NCBI GenBank assembly: GCA_036271855.1
Contig: DATAZV010000087.1
Location: forward strand, 1 to 25,190
DNA: 25,190 nucleotides
Origin: JAQGMJ01 sp036271855
GTDB taxonomy: Bacteria > Pseudomonadota > Gammaproteobacteria > Burkholderiales > JAEUOS01
Direction of reading: 5' to 3'
The translations under genes were made by a program, and so were the position numbers. This document shows positions 14,985 through 20,889 of this stretch, piece by piece. A model generated the notes under the pieces. That model saw only the letters and a program-made list of their open reading frames with translations. It was not told the DNA's origin and did no database searches. Position 1 is the stretch's first letter. Every line of letters begins with the position of its first letter.

Positions 14985-15058
14985 TCCTGAATCGACCGGC
15001 TTTGCCGGCGATTCAGGACTAGCTAGTCCGCAAAAAAGTAGGTGTGTACTTTTTTGCG
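14985..15058 (-). repeat. Two-hairpin intergenic repeat, copy B (3' of amtB1)
   Basis: Hairpin 1 is CCTGAATCG (14986-14994) with CGATTCAGG (15009-15017), a bulged A, and the CCGGC-TTT-GCCGG tip; a T-A pair extends it. Hairpin 2 is CGCAAAAAAGTA with TACTTTTTTGCG around GGTGTG (15029-15058), 12 perfect pairs. The spacer forms the perfect palindrome GGACTAGCTAGTCC (15016-15029). The inter-hairpin distance equals that of copy A. Hairpin 2 lies three bases after the amtB1 stop in the mRNA. Confidence 0.8.
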
Positions 15059-15061
15059 CCT

Positions 15062-16600
15062 CTAATAGTGGTAAGCCGTCTCGCCGTGCGAGCTGACGTC
15101 CAGGCCTTCGCGCTCTTCTTCCTCAGGCACCCGCAAGCCGATGACCAGGTCGATCAGCTTGAGCGCAACGAAGGCGACGACGCCGGAGAGAATAAGCGCA
15201 GTCAGCACCGCCTGGCACTGGATCCAGACCTGCGAGCCGATCGAGTAGTCGGGGGACACCGCATTCTTGACGTAGTCGAAAATGCCGGCGCCGCCCAGGG
15301 CCGGGTCGGCGAAGATGCCGGTTGCGATCGCGCCCCACATGCCGCCCAGGCCGTGCACGCCGAATACGTCGAGCGCGTCGTCGGCGCCGAGCATTTTCTT
15401 CAGGCCGGTGACGCCCCAGAGGCACAGGGGGCCGACGACCAGGCCGATGACCAGGGCACCCTTGACGCCGACAAAGCCGCAAGCCGGGGTGATCGCCACC
15501 AGGCCGGCGACGGCGCCGGAGATGGCGCCGAGCATGGAAGGCTTGCCCTTGACGATGTTTTCGAAGAACAGCCAGGACAGCGCGGCCATCGCGGTGGCAA
15601 CGGTGGTATTGACGAAGGCCATCATGGCGGTGCCGTTGGCTTCCAGGTTGGAGCCGACATTGAAGCCGTACCAGCCCACCCACAGCAGGCAGGCGCCGAT
15701 CATCGACATGGTGAGCGAGTGCGGGGTCATGGCTTCCTTGCCGAAGCCGACGCGCTTGCCCAGCACATAGGCGGAAACCAGTCCGGCGATGCCGGCATTG
15801 ACGTGCACCACGGTGCCGCCGGCGAAGTCGAGCGCGCCCTTGGCCCAGAGCCAGCCGCCGTTGGCGGTCACCGCCTGCAGGGTGGCGTCGTCCTTGATCG
15901 CGTCAGGGCCGTCCCAGAACCACACCATGTGGGCCATCGGCAGGTAGGAAAAAGTGAACCACAGGGCCATGAACCACAACACGGCGGAGAATTTCATGCG
16001 CTCGGCGAAAGAGCCGATGATCAGCGCCGGCGTGATGGCCGCGAAGGTCAGCTGGAACATCACGAACACCATCTCGGGGATGTACACGCCTTTGGAGAAA
16101 GTGGCGCCCGCACCAGCCGGGTCGACCGTGCCGAGGAACAGTTTGGAGAAACCGCCAAGGAAGGCATTGCCGCTGGTGAAGGCAAGGCTGTAGCCATAGA
16201 TCACCCAGAGGACGGCGATCAGGCAGAAGGTGATGAACACCTGCATCAGTACCGACAGCATGTTCTTGGTGCGCACCAGGCCGCCATAGAACAAGGCCAG
16301 CCCGGGGATGGTCATCAGGATGACCAGCACGGTGGCGATGTACATGAAGGTGGTGTCGCCCTTGTTCGGATCGGGCAGCTTGGGCGTGGCGGCGGCGGCA
16401 CCGGCGGCGGCGGCAGCGCCGTCACTGGCGGCAGCGGCTGGCGCGGGAGCAGCAGCGGGAGCATCCTTGGGCGCGCCGGCCGCTTTGGCGTCGGCGGCTG
16501 GCGCTTTGTCCTGCGCAAATGCCGCAGGTGCGCTGAGTATGGCTGTGCCGCCCAGTGCGAGCGCTACGCCTAAACCAAGGATGGACAGGATTTTTTTCAT
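15062..16600 (-). CDS. amtB: Ammonium transporter (first copy)
   Basis: A 512-residue Amt-family channel in the inner membrane. It has a cleavable signal peptide (1-29, ending PAAFA), then an unusually long Ala/Pro-rich stretch to about residue 80 before the first membrane helix at TTFMYIATVLVILMTIPGLALFYGGLV. Conserved pore residues are visible in WAKGALDFAGGTVVHVNAG (Asp and twin-His first member) and FGVHGLGGMWGAIATGIF (second pore histidine). The C-terminus, EEEEREGLDVSSHGETAYHY, is the cytoplasmic tail contacted by PII. It is 13 bases after glnK1, with AGGAG overlapping the glnK1 stop. It is clearly diverged from the second copy, unlike the PII genes. Confidence 0.95.
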   Translation of the reverse strand: MKKILSILGLGVALALGGTAILSAPAAFAQDKAPAADAKAAGAPKDAPAAAPAPAAAASDGAAAAAGAAAATPKLPDPNKGDTTFMYIATVLVILMTIPGLALFYGGLVRTKNMLSVLMQVFITFCLIAVLWVIYGYSLAFTSGNAFLGGFSKLFLGTVDPAGAGATFSKGVYIPEMVFVMFQLTFAAITPALIIGSFAERMKFSAVLWFMALWFTFSYLPMAHMVWFWDGPDAIKDDATLQAVTANGGWLWAKGALDFAGGTVVHVNAGIAGLVSAYVLGKRVGFGKEAMTPHSLTMSMIGACLLWVGWYGFNVGSNLEANGTAMMAFVNTTVATAMAALSWLFFENIVKGKPSMLGAISGAVAGLVAITPACGFVGVKGALVIGLVVGPLCLWGVTGLKKMLGADDALDVFGVHGLGGMWGAIATGIFADPALGGAGIFDYVKNAVSPDYSIGSQVWIQCQAVLTALILSGVVAFVALKLIDLVIGLRVPEEEEREGLDVSSHGETAYHY

Positions 16601-16613
16601 TTGGGCAATTCTC

Positions 16614-16952
16614 CTAAAGTGCGTCCGCGCTGGTCTCGCCGGTGCGGATGCGAATTGCCTGCTCCAGTCCGGAGACGAAGATCTTGCCGTCGCCGATCTT
16701 GCCCGTGTTGGCGGACTTCTCGATGGCTTCGACCGCCTGCTCGACCAGTTCTGCCTTTACCGCGGCTTCGACTTTTACTTTGGGCAGGAAATCGACCACG
16801 TACTCGGCGCCGCGATACAGCTCGGTGTGCCCCTTCTGCCGGCCGAATCCCTTGACCTCGGTTACGGTAATGCCCTGCACGCCGATGGCGCTCAAGGATT
16901 CACGCACCTCGTCAAGCTTGAACGGCTTGATGATGGCTGTCACCAGTTTCAT
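16614..16952 (-). CDS. glnK: PII nitrogen regulatory protein GlnK (first copy)
   Basis: A 112-residue PII signal protein that binds ATP/ADP/2-oxoglutarate and gates AmtB. The T-loop GRQKGHTELYRGAEYVVDF (residues 37-55) contains Tyr51, the uridylylation site, and the C-terminal GKIGDGKIFV and RIRTGE signature is intact. It is identical to the second copy at 106 of 112 positions; differences are at 61, 67, 74, 94, 95 and 108. The ribosome site is GGGAG. It is transcribed from a sigma-54 promoter at 17005-17020 with amtB1. Confidence 0.96.
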   Translation of the reverse strand: MKLVTAIIKPFKLDEVRESLSAIGVQGITVTEVKGFGRQKGHTELYRGAEYVVDFLPKVKVEAAVKAELVEQAVEAIEKSANTGKIGDGKIFVSGLEQAIRIRTGETSADAL

Positions 16953-17004
16953 TTGAATGCTCCCGTTGGACGGAGATGATTGAGTGTTCCCCGATACTGG
17001 ATTG

Positions 17005-17020
17005 AGCAGCTTCCATGCCA
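17005..17020 (-). promoter_or_regulatory. Sigma-54 promoter of glnK1-amtB1
   Basis: The minus strand reads TGGCATGGAAGCTGCT, matching the -24 (TGGCAYG) and -12 (TTGCW, here CTGCT) elements with the correct four-base gap. Predicted start about 16995, leader about 42 bases. The downstream leader is nearly the same as that of glnK2. No clear NtrC dyad is seen between it and the terminator at 17130. Confidence 0.8.
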
Positions 17021-17096
17021 GAGGGTCAGGCCGCGCAGGTTGTTTGGCGATGCTGGCGTAGCGACAGCTCGTTTCGCCGGAAGCAGGTTTTCCGCG

Positions 17097-17130
17097 CCAA
17101 AGAAAAGGGGCCGGCTTGCGCCGGCCCCTT
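17097..17130 (-). terminator. Intrinsic terminator after amtB2
   Basis: AAGGGGCCGGC-TTGC-GCCGGCCCCTT (17105-17130) gives an 11-pair stem. On the minus strand it is followed by TTTTCTTT, so it ends the glnK2-amtB2 transcript before the glnK1 promoter, keeping the two operons separate. Confidence 0.88.
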
Positions 17131-17152
17131 CGAACTTCACACCAACAACGGA

Positions 17153-18775
17153 TTACATGTTGTAGGCGGTCTCGCCGTGATCGGCGAGGTCAAGACCTTC
17201 TTCCTGCGCTTCATCGCTGGAGCGGATGCCGATGGTCATCTTGAGGACCAGCAGGATGATAAAGGCCACGCCGCCCGACCACACCAGGGTGATGCCGATG
17301 TCCCACAGCTGCGAGACGATCTGCGCCATCGCGTCGAAGTCGCCGACCTTGTTGGCCACGTAGTCGTAGACGCCGGTGCCGCCGAACTTCGGGTTGACGA
17401 AGATGCCGGTGCCCAGCGAGCCCAGAATGCCGCCGACGCAGTGCACGCCGAAGGTGTCGAGCGCGTCGTCATAGCCGAACATGTGCTTGACCTTGGTGAC
17501 GAAGAAGAAGCAGACCACGGCGGCAACGGCGCAAACCACGAAGGCGCCGATCGGGCCGACGAAACCCGCCGCCGGGGTGATGGCAACCAGGCCCGCAACG
17601 ATGCCGGAGCAGATACCCAGCACGCTGGGCTTGCCCTTGACCATCCACTCCACCAGCATCCAGGCGACGCCGGCGACTGCCGGGCCGAACAGGGTGTTGA
17701 AGAAGGCGATACCGGCGGCGCCCGTGGCTTCCAGGGCAGAACCGGCGTTGAAGCCGAACCAGCCCATCCACAGCATGCCGGTACCGATTGCCGTCATCAT
17801 CAGGCTATGCGGCGCCATCTGCACCTTGCCGTAGCCGTTGCGCTTGCCCAGCATCAGTGCGCATACAAGTGCCGCGATACCGGAGTTGATGTGCACCACG
17901 GTGCCGCCCGCGAAGTCCAGCGCGCCCTTGGCGAAAATGAAACCGGCGTGGCTGTTGGCGGTGTCGGCCGCGGCCGCGCTGGTGTAGGCGTCAGGGCCGT
18001 CCCAGTACCACACCATGTGCGCTACCGGCAGGTAGGCGAAGGTGAACCAGAGGACCGAGAAGATCAGCATCGCGGAGAACTTGAAGCGCTCGGCGAAGCC
18101 GCCGCAGATCAGGGCAACGGTGATGGCGGCGAAGGTCAGCTGGAACATGCAGTACACGAAGTCCGGCAAGTATTGACCTTTGCTGAAGGTGGCCGCAACC
18201 GCGGTGGCCGGGTCCTCGCCCTGCATGAACAGCTTGTCCAGCGAGCCGAAGAAGGAACCGCCGGCGGTGAACGAGACGCTGTAGCCGTAGATCACCCACA
18301 GCACGCCGATCACGCAGAAGATGGCGAAGCTTTGCATCACCGTCGACAGCGCGTTCTTCCGGCGCACCATGCCGGCGTAGAACAGGGCCAGGCCGGGCAC
18401 GGTCATGAACAGGACGAATGCCGTGGAGGTCATCATCCATGAAACGTCGCCCTTGTTGCAGTCGAAGCCCTTGTCGCCGCACTTCGGCGTGGGCGGCGTG
18501 GCGCCGGCAGCGGCGGCGGGAGCAGCACCTCCGCTTGCGGCCGCATCTGGAGCGGCAGCGGCAGCAGGCGCGGCGCTGGCAGCGGCGGCGGGAGCGGCAG
18601 CAGGAGCAGCAGCGGGAGCAGCATCCTTGGGCGCATCGGCCTTTGGCGCGTCGGCAGCTTTAGCGTCAGCGGCCGGCGCTTTGTCCTGCGCAAATGCCGC
18701 AGGTGCGCTGAGCATGGCGGTGCTGCTCAATCCGAGCACGGCCGCCAGGCCAAGGATGGACAGGATTTTTTTCAT
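17153..18775 (-). CDS. amtB: Ammonium transporter (second copy)
   Basis: A 540-residue Amt channel. The first 36 or so residues (signal peptide MKKILSILGLAAVLGLSSTA, ending AFAQDKAPAADAKAA) are close to those of the first copy, but the following Ala/Pro-rich linker is longer (to about residue 95) and contains two cysteines (CGDKGFDC). Pore motifs are FAKGALDFAGGTVVHINSG and FGVHCVGGILGSLGTGIF. The tail, EEGLDLADHGETAYNM, again resembles the PII-binding tail. The frame extends six codons upstream from a TTG, but the ATG at 18775 with GAGGAG at good spacing is the clear start. It is 14 bases after glnK2. Confidence 0.95.
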   Translation of the reverse strand: MKKILSILGLAAVLGLSSTAMLSAPAAFAQDKAPAADAKAADAPKADAPKDAAPAAAPAAAPAAAASAAPAAAAAPDAAASGGAAPAAAAGATPPTPKCGDKGFDCNKGDVSWMMTSTAFVLFMTVPGLALFYAGMVRRKNALSTVMQSFAIFCVIGVLWVIYGYSVSFTAGGSFFGSLDKLFMQGEDPATAVAATFSKGQYLPDFVYCMFQLTFAAITVALICGGFAERFKFSAMLIFSVLWFTFAYLPVAHMVWYWDGPDAYTSAAAADTANSHAGFIFAKGALDFAGGTVVHINSGIAALVCALMLGKRNGYGKVQMAPHSLMMTAIGTGMLWMGWFGFNAGSALEATGAAGIAFFNTLFGPAVAGVAWMLVEWMVKGKPSVLGICSGIVAGLVAITPAAGFVGPIGAFVVCAVAAVVCFFFVTKVKHMFGYDDALDTFGVHCVGGILGSLGTGIFVNPKFGGTGVYDYVANKVGDFDAMAQIVSQLWDIGITLVWSGGVAFIILLVLKMTIGIRSSDEAQEEGLDLADHGETAYNM

Positions 18776-18789
18776 TTGGATAGATCTCC

Positions 18790-19128
18790 TCAAAGGGCGT
18801 CCGCGCCGGTCTCGCCGGTGCGGATGCGAATTGCTTGCTCTAGTTCAAAGACGAAGATCTTGCCGTCGCCGATCTTGCCCGTGTTGGCGGACTTCTCGAT
18901 GGCTTCGATCGCCTGCTCGACCAGTTCGGTCTTTACTGCGGCTTCGATTTTTACCTTGGGTAAAAAGTCGACTACATACTCGGCACCACGATACAGCTCG
19001 GTATGCCCCTTCTGCCGGCCGAACCCCTTGACCTCGGTTACCGTAATGCCCTGCACGCCGATGGCGCTCAAGGATTCACGTACCTCGTCAAGCTTGAACG
19101 GCTTGATGATGGCTGTCACCAGTTTCAT
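18790..19128 (-). CDS. glnK: PII nitrogen regulatory protein GlnK (second copy)
   Basis: A 112-residue PII protein with an intact T-loop (Tyr51) and RIRTGE C-terminal motif. Relative to copy 1 it has V61I, A67T, V74I, S94F, G95E and S108G; none touches the T-loop, so uridylylation and AmtB contact should be alike. The ribosome site is AGGAG six bases before the ATG. It is followed by amtB2. The near identity of the PII genes, against diverged amtB partners, suggests recent duplication plus gene conversion or strong selection on PII. Confidence 0.96.
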   Translation of the reverse strand: MKLVTAIIKPFKLDEVRESLSAIGVQGITVTEVKGFGRQKGHTELYRGAEYVVDFLPKVKIEAAVKTELVEQAIEAIEKSANTGKIGDGKIFVFELEQAIRIRTGETGADAL

Positions 19129-19180
19129 TTGAATGCTCCTTTTGGACGGAGATTAATGAATGTTCCCCGGATAGCCTTAG

Positions 19181-19196
19181 AGCAGCTTCTGTGCCA
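19181..19196 (-). promoter_or_regulatory. Sigma-54 promoter of glnK2-amtB2
   Basis: The minus strand reads TGGCACAGAAGCTGCT, a strong -24/-12 match (TGGCAC then CTGCT). Predicted start about 19170. It shares -12, leader and ribosome-site sequences with the glnK1 promoter, showing that the duplication included the promoter. Confidence 0.85.
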
Positions 19197-19302
19197 GTCC
19201 ACAGAGTGTATACAGCGAGTTTTTTTACCCCCTTCTAGAGGGGTGGTGCATGGAGAGCGAGTACCGATTGGCTTTTCGGGAGCGATGCCGCCCTCGCCCG
19301 TT

Positions 19303-19317
19303 GCATCAAAATGGGGC
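19303..19317. promoter_or_regulatory. Imperfect NtrC-type site upstream of glnK2
   Basis: GCATCAAAATGGGGC differs at two positions from an NtrC-type dyad GCACCAAAATGGTGC. Its centre is 18 bp from the better site at 19321-19335, so the two are not in the usual helical spacing. Tentative. Confidence 0.35.
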
Positions 19318-19320
19318 GCG

Positions 19321-19335
19321 GCACCAATCAGGTGC
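19321..19335. promoter_or_regulatory. NtrC-type binding site upstream of glnK2
   Basis: GCACCAATCAGGTGC is a perfect GCAC-N7-GTGC dyad as bound by NtrC. Its centre is about 158 bp upstream of the predicted glnK2 start, a normal enhancer distance. The 309-base gap 19129-19437 holds this site, the promoter, a small CCCCT/AGGGG hairpin near 19228-19242 and the porin terminator. Confidence 0.65.
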
Positions 19336-19363
19336 GGCACTTGTTTTGCCCGAAATCAGGGCG

Positions 19364-19392
19364 AAAAAAAACCGCCCGAAGGCGGTTTTTTT
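19364..19392. terminator. Bidirectional terminator after the TorF-type porin gene
   Basis: ACCGCC-CGAA-GGCGGT flanked by seven A and seven T. On the minus strand it ends the porin transcript about 45 bases after its stop. Confidence 0.9.
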
Positions 19393-19437
19393 ACAAAAGA
19401 GCTTTCTGCGGAAATTGCTCCGCTTCGGAAAACCGAA

Positions 19438-20313
19438 TTAGAAAGTCTTCGACAGGCTGACGACGCCGGTGGTAGTAGCGAGATCCTTGGCTTGCGGGGT
19501 GCCGTTCACGGTACGCTCGCCAGAATACCACTGCTTGTTGGCGTTGGTACCAATCACGGCAGCACCGAGGGTCCAGCCGCTGTCGAATGCGTACGCAATG
19601 CCGGCCTTGAAGTCGGTGTAGTTCAGGGCGCCGTAGTTACGAACATCGACGTGACCCACGTGGCCGCTGAGGGTCCACTTCGGCACGATTTCGTAGCTGG
19701 CGTTGATTTCGATGTACTGGGTGCCCTTGGAATTGCCGTTGTTGCCCAGGTTGGTGCCGCAAGCGCCGCTGATGAAGCAGTCCTTCGAGGTGCTGTTCAG
19801 ACCGGTGTTGCCGCGCAGACCGAAGTAGTCGGTGAACGCGTAGCTGTACTTGAAGCTAAGCCACTTCCAGCTGCCGGAAACGTAGCCTTCGAAGTTGTTG
19901 TAGCGGTTGGAGGTATTGCCAACGCCGGGGAAGAAAGCCTTGTCGTAATAGTAGTACAGGCCGCCGACGTCCAGGCCCCAGTCGCCCCAGCTATGACGCC
20001 AGCCGCCGTAGAAGTCCATTTCGGCGCCGTTACCATTGACGTACTGGACGCCGGAAACGTTGGAGTTCCAGTTACCCAGATAGATGCCGCTGGCGGTGTG
20101 GGTGAAGTCGATGCCGCCCTGCACGGTCGGGCCGTTCAGGGTTTGCGAAACACCGCGGAACCGGTAGTCGTTGGCAATCGTCAGGTTGCCGGTGAGGGTG
20201 TAATCCGGAGTGGGTGCAGCAGCCGGGGCAGCGGTTTGCGCCTGGGCAGTTGACACCATCACAGGGGAGGCGAATACTGCCGCGACGGCAGCAGCGAGGG
20301 CCAGTTTACGCAT
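19438..20313 (-). CDS. TorF-family putative outer-membrane porin (TIGR02001-like)
   Basis: A 291-residue outer-membrane beta-barrel. Residues 1-25 are a signal peptide ending AQA. Near residue 50 comes NDYRFRGVSQTLNGPTVQGG, followed by the SGIYLGNWNSNVSG segment, the family hallmark (DYRFRGxSQ; GxYLGxWxSN). Alternating aromatic strands follow, and it ends SLSKTF with the C-terminal phenylalanine used for barrel insertion. The family is often found beside glnK-amtB in betaproteobacteria. AAGGA precedes the ATG. The promoter region has a sigma-54 element and two NtrC-type dyads, so it is probably induced under nitrogen limitation and may admit ammonium or small nitrogen compounds (inference). 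Confidence 0.88.
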   Translation of the reverse strand: MRKLALAAAVAAVFASPVMVSTAQAQTAAPAAAPTPDYTLTGNLTIANDYRFRGVSQTLNGPTVQGGIDFTHTASGIYLGNWNSNVSGVQYVNGNGAEMDFYGGWRHSWGDWGLDVGGLYYYYDKAFFPGVGNTSNRYNNFEGYVSGSWKWLSFKYSYAFTDYFGLRGNTGLNSTSKDCFISGACGTNLGNNGNSKGTQYIEINASYEIVPKWTLSGHVGHVDVRNYGALNYTDFKAGIAYAFDSGWTLGAAVIGTNANKQWYSGERTVNGTPQAKDLATTTGVVSLSKTF

Positions 20314-20352
20314 GATGTTCCTTTCTAGTTAACGGACAAACGGGCAAACTGG

Positions 20353-20368
20353 TGCATGCTTCGTACCA
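20353..20368 (-). promoter_or_regulatory. Sigma-54-like promoter of the TorF-type porin gene
   Basis: The minus strand reads TGGTACGAAGCATGCA: -24 TGGTACG and -12 ATGCA with four bases between, two mismatches from TGGCACG-N4-TTGCA. Predicted start about 20342, with a 28-base leader that includes AAGGA. Confidence 0.65.
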
Positions 20369-20422
20369 ACTGCCCACGTTTCAAGCCAAAACCACTTTTT
20401 TGGATTTCTACGCAGGGAATCT

Positions 20423-20437
20423 GCACAAAAACCGTGC
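20423..20437. promoter_or_regulatory. NtrC-type site 1 upstream of the porin gene
   Basis: GCACAAAAACCGTGC is a GCAC-N7-GTGC dyad centred about 89 bp upstream of the predicted sigma-54 start. Confidence 0.6.
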
Positions 20438-20454
20438 GCGTCATACAACTTTCG

Positions 20455-20469
20455 GCACTTTTTTGGTGC
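20455..20469. promoter_or_regulatory. NtrC-type site 2 upstream of the porin gene
   Basis: GCACTTTTTTGGTGC closely matches the NtrC consensus. Its centre is 32 bp from site 1, i.e. three helical turns, about 121 bp upstream of the predicted start. Confidence 0.65.
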
Positions 20470-20490
20470 TTATTTCACGACACCCTATCC

Positions 20491-20523
20491 GCCGGAGATC
20501 CGCTCTGGGAGCGGCTTTCCGGC
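20491..20523 (+). other. Stem-loop in the ubiK leader region
   Basis: GCCGGA...TCCGGC outside and CCGCTC-TGG-GAGCGG inside, joined by a symmetrical GAT/CTT internal loop. It ends 37 bases before the ubiK ATG. There is no T-tract, so it is not a terminator. It may be a leader structure or lie upstream of the promoter. Confidence 0.4.
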
Positions 20524-20560
20524 CGGTCTTGCTAAGAACACGATCATACAGAGCCGCGCA

Positions 20561-20794
20561 ATGAACACAAACTTTATTGAAGATTTGAATGCCCGTATCG
20601 TCACATTTTTGCAACAAACCCCCGTTGCGGAGGTGCAGAAAAACCTGAAGGCGATGCTTTCCGCAAGTTTTGCCCAGCTCGATCTGGTGACTCGCGAGGA
20701 GTTCGACATCCAGGCCGAGGTGCTCAAGCGCACCCGCGAAAACCTGCGCGCCCTGGAGGCGCGCGTGGCGGCTCTCGAAGCGCAGCAGCATTAG
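20561..20794 (+). CDS. ubiK: Ubiquinone biosynthesis accessory factor UbiK (BMFP family)
   Basis: A 77-residue small helical protein. The N-terminal half (MNTNFIEDLNARIVTFL) and the C-terminal coiled coil (LVTREEFDIQAEVLKRTREN, then LRALEARVAALEAQQ) match the UbiK/YqiC (DUF526, BMFP) family, which trimerises, binds lipid and assists UbiJ and the soluble Ubi complex in aerobic ubiquinone synthesis. Length is typical (75-95 residues). It diverges from the porin gene and precedes comM, a neighbourhood common in betaproteobacteria. The ribosome site is weak (AGAG). Confidence 0.9.
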   Translation: MNTNFIEDLNARIVTFLQQTPVAEVQKNLKAMLSASFAQLDLVTREEFDIQAEVLKRTRENLRALEARVAALEAQQH

Positions 20795-20889
20795 CCGATG
20801 CCCCCCGCTAGAGGGTGCAGTGCGGAAAACTTGATAAATCCCTGCTCGAATCGATCCGTCGCGCGTTCGCGCCGGATTAAACATCATTA

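Noticed and set aside
17021..17104. Search for an NtrC dyad upstream of glnK1
   Set aside because: No GCAC-N7-GTGC or near match was found; only weak GC-rich half sites.
19225..20820. Shared CCCCC-N2-CTAGAGGG motif at about 19226 and 20805
   Set aside because: Only about 12 bases are alike, with different stem pairing; too short to call a repeat without genome-wide counts.
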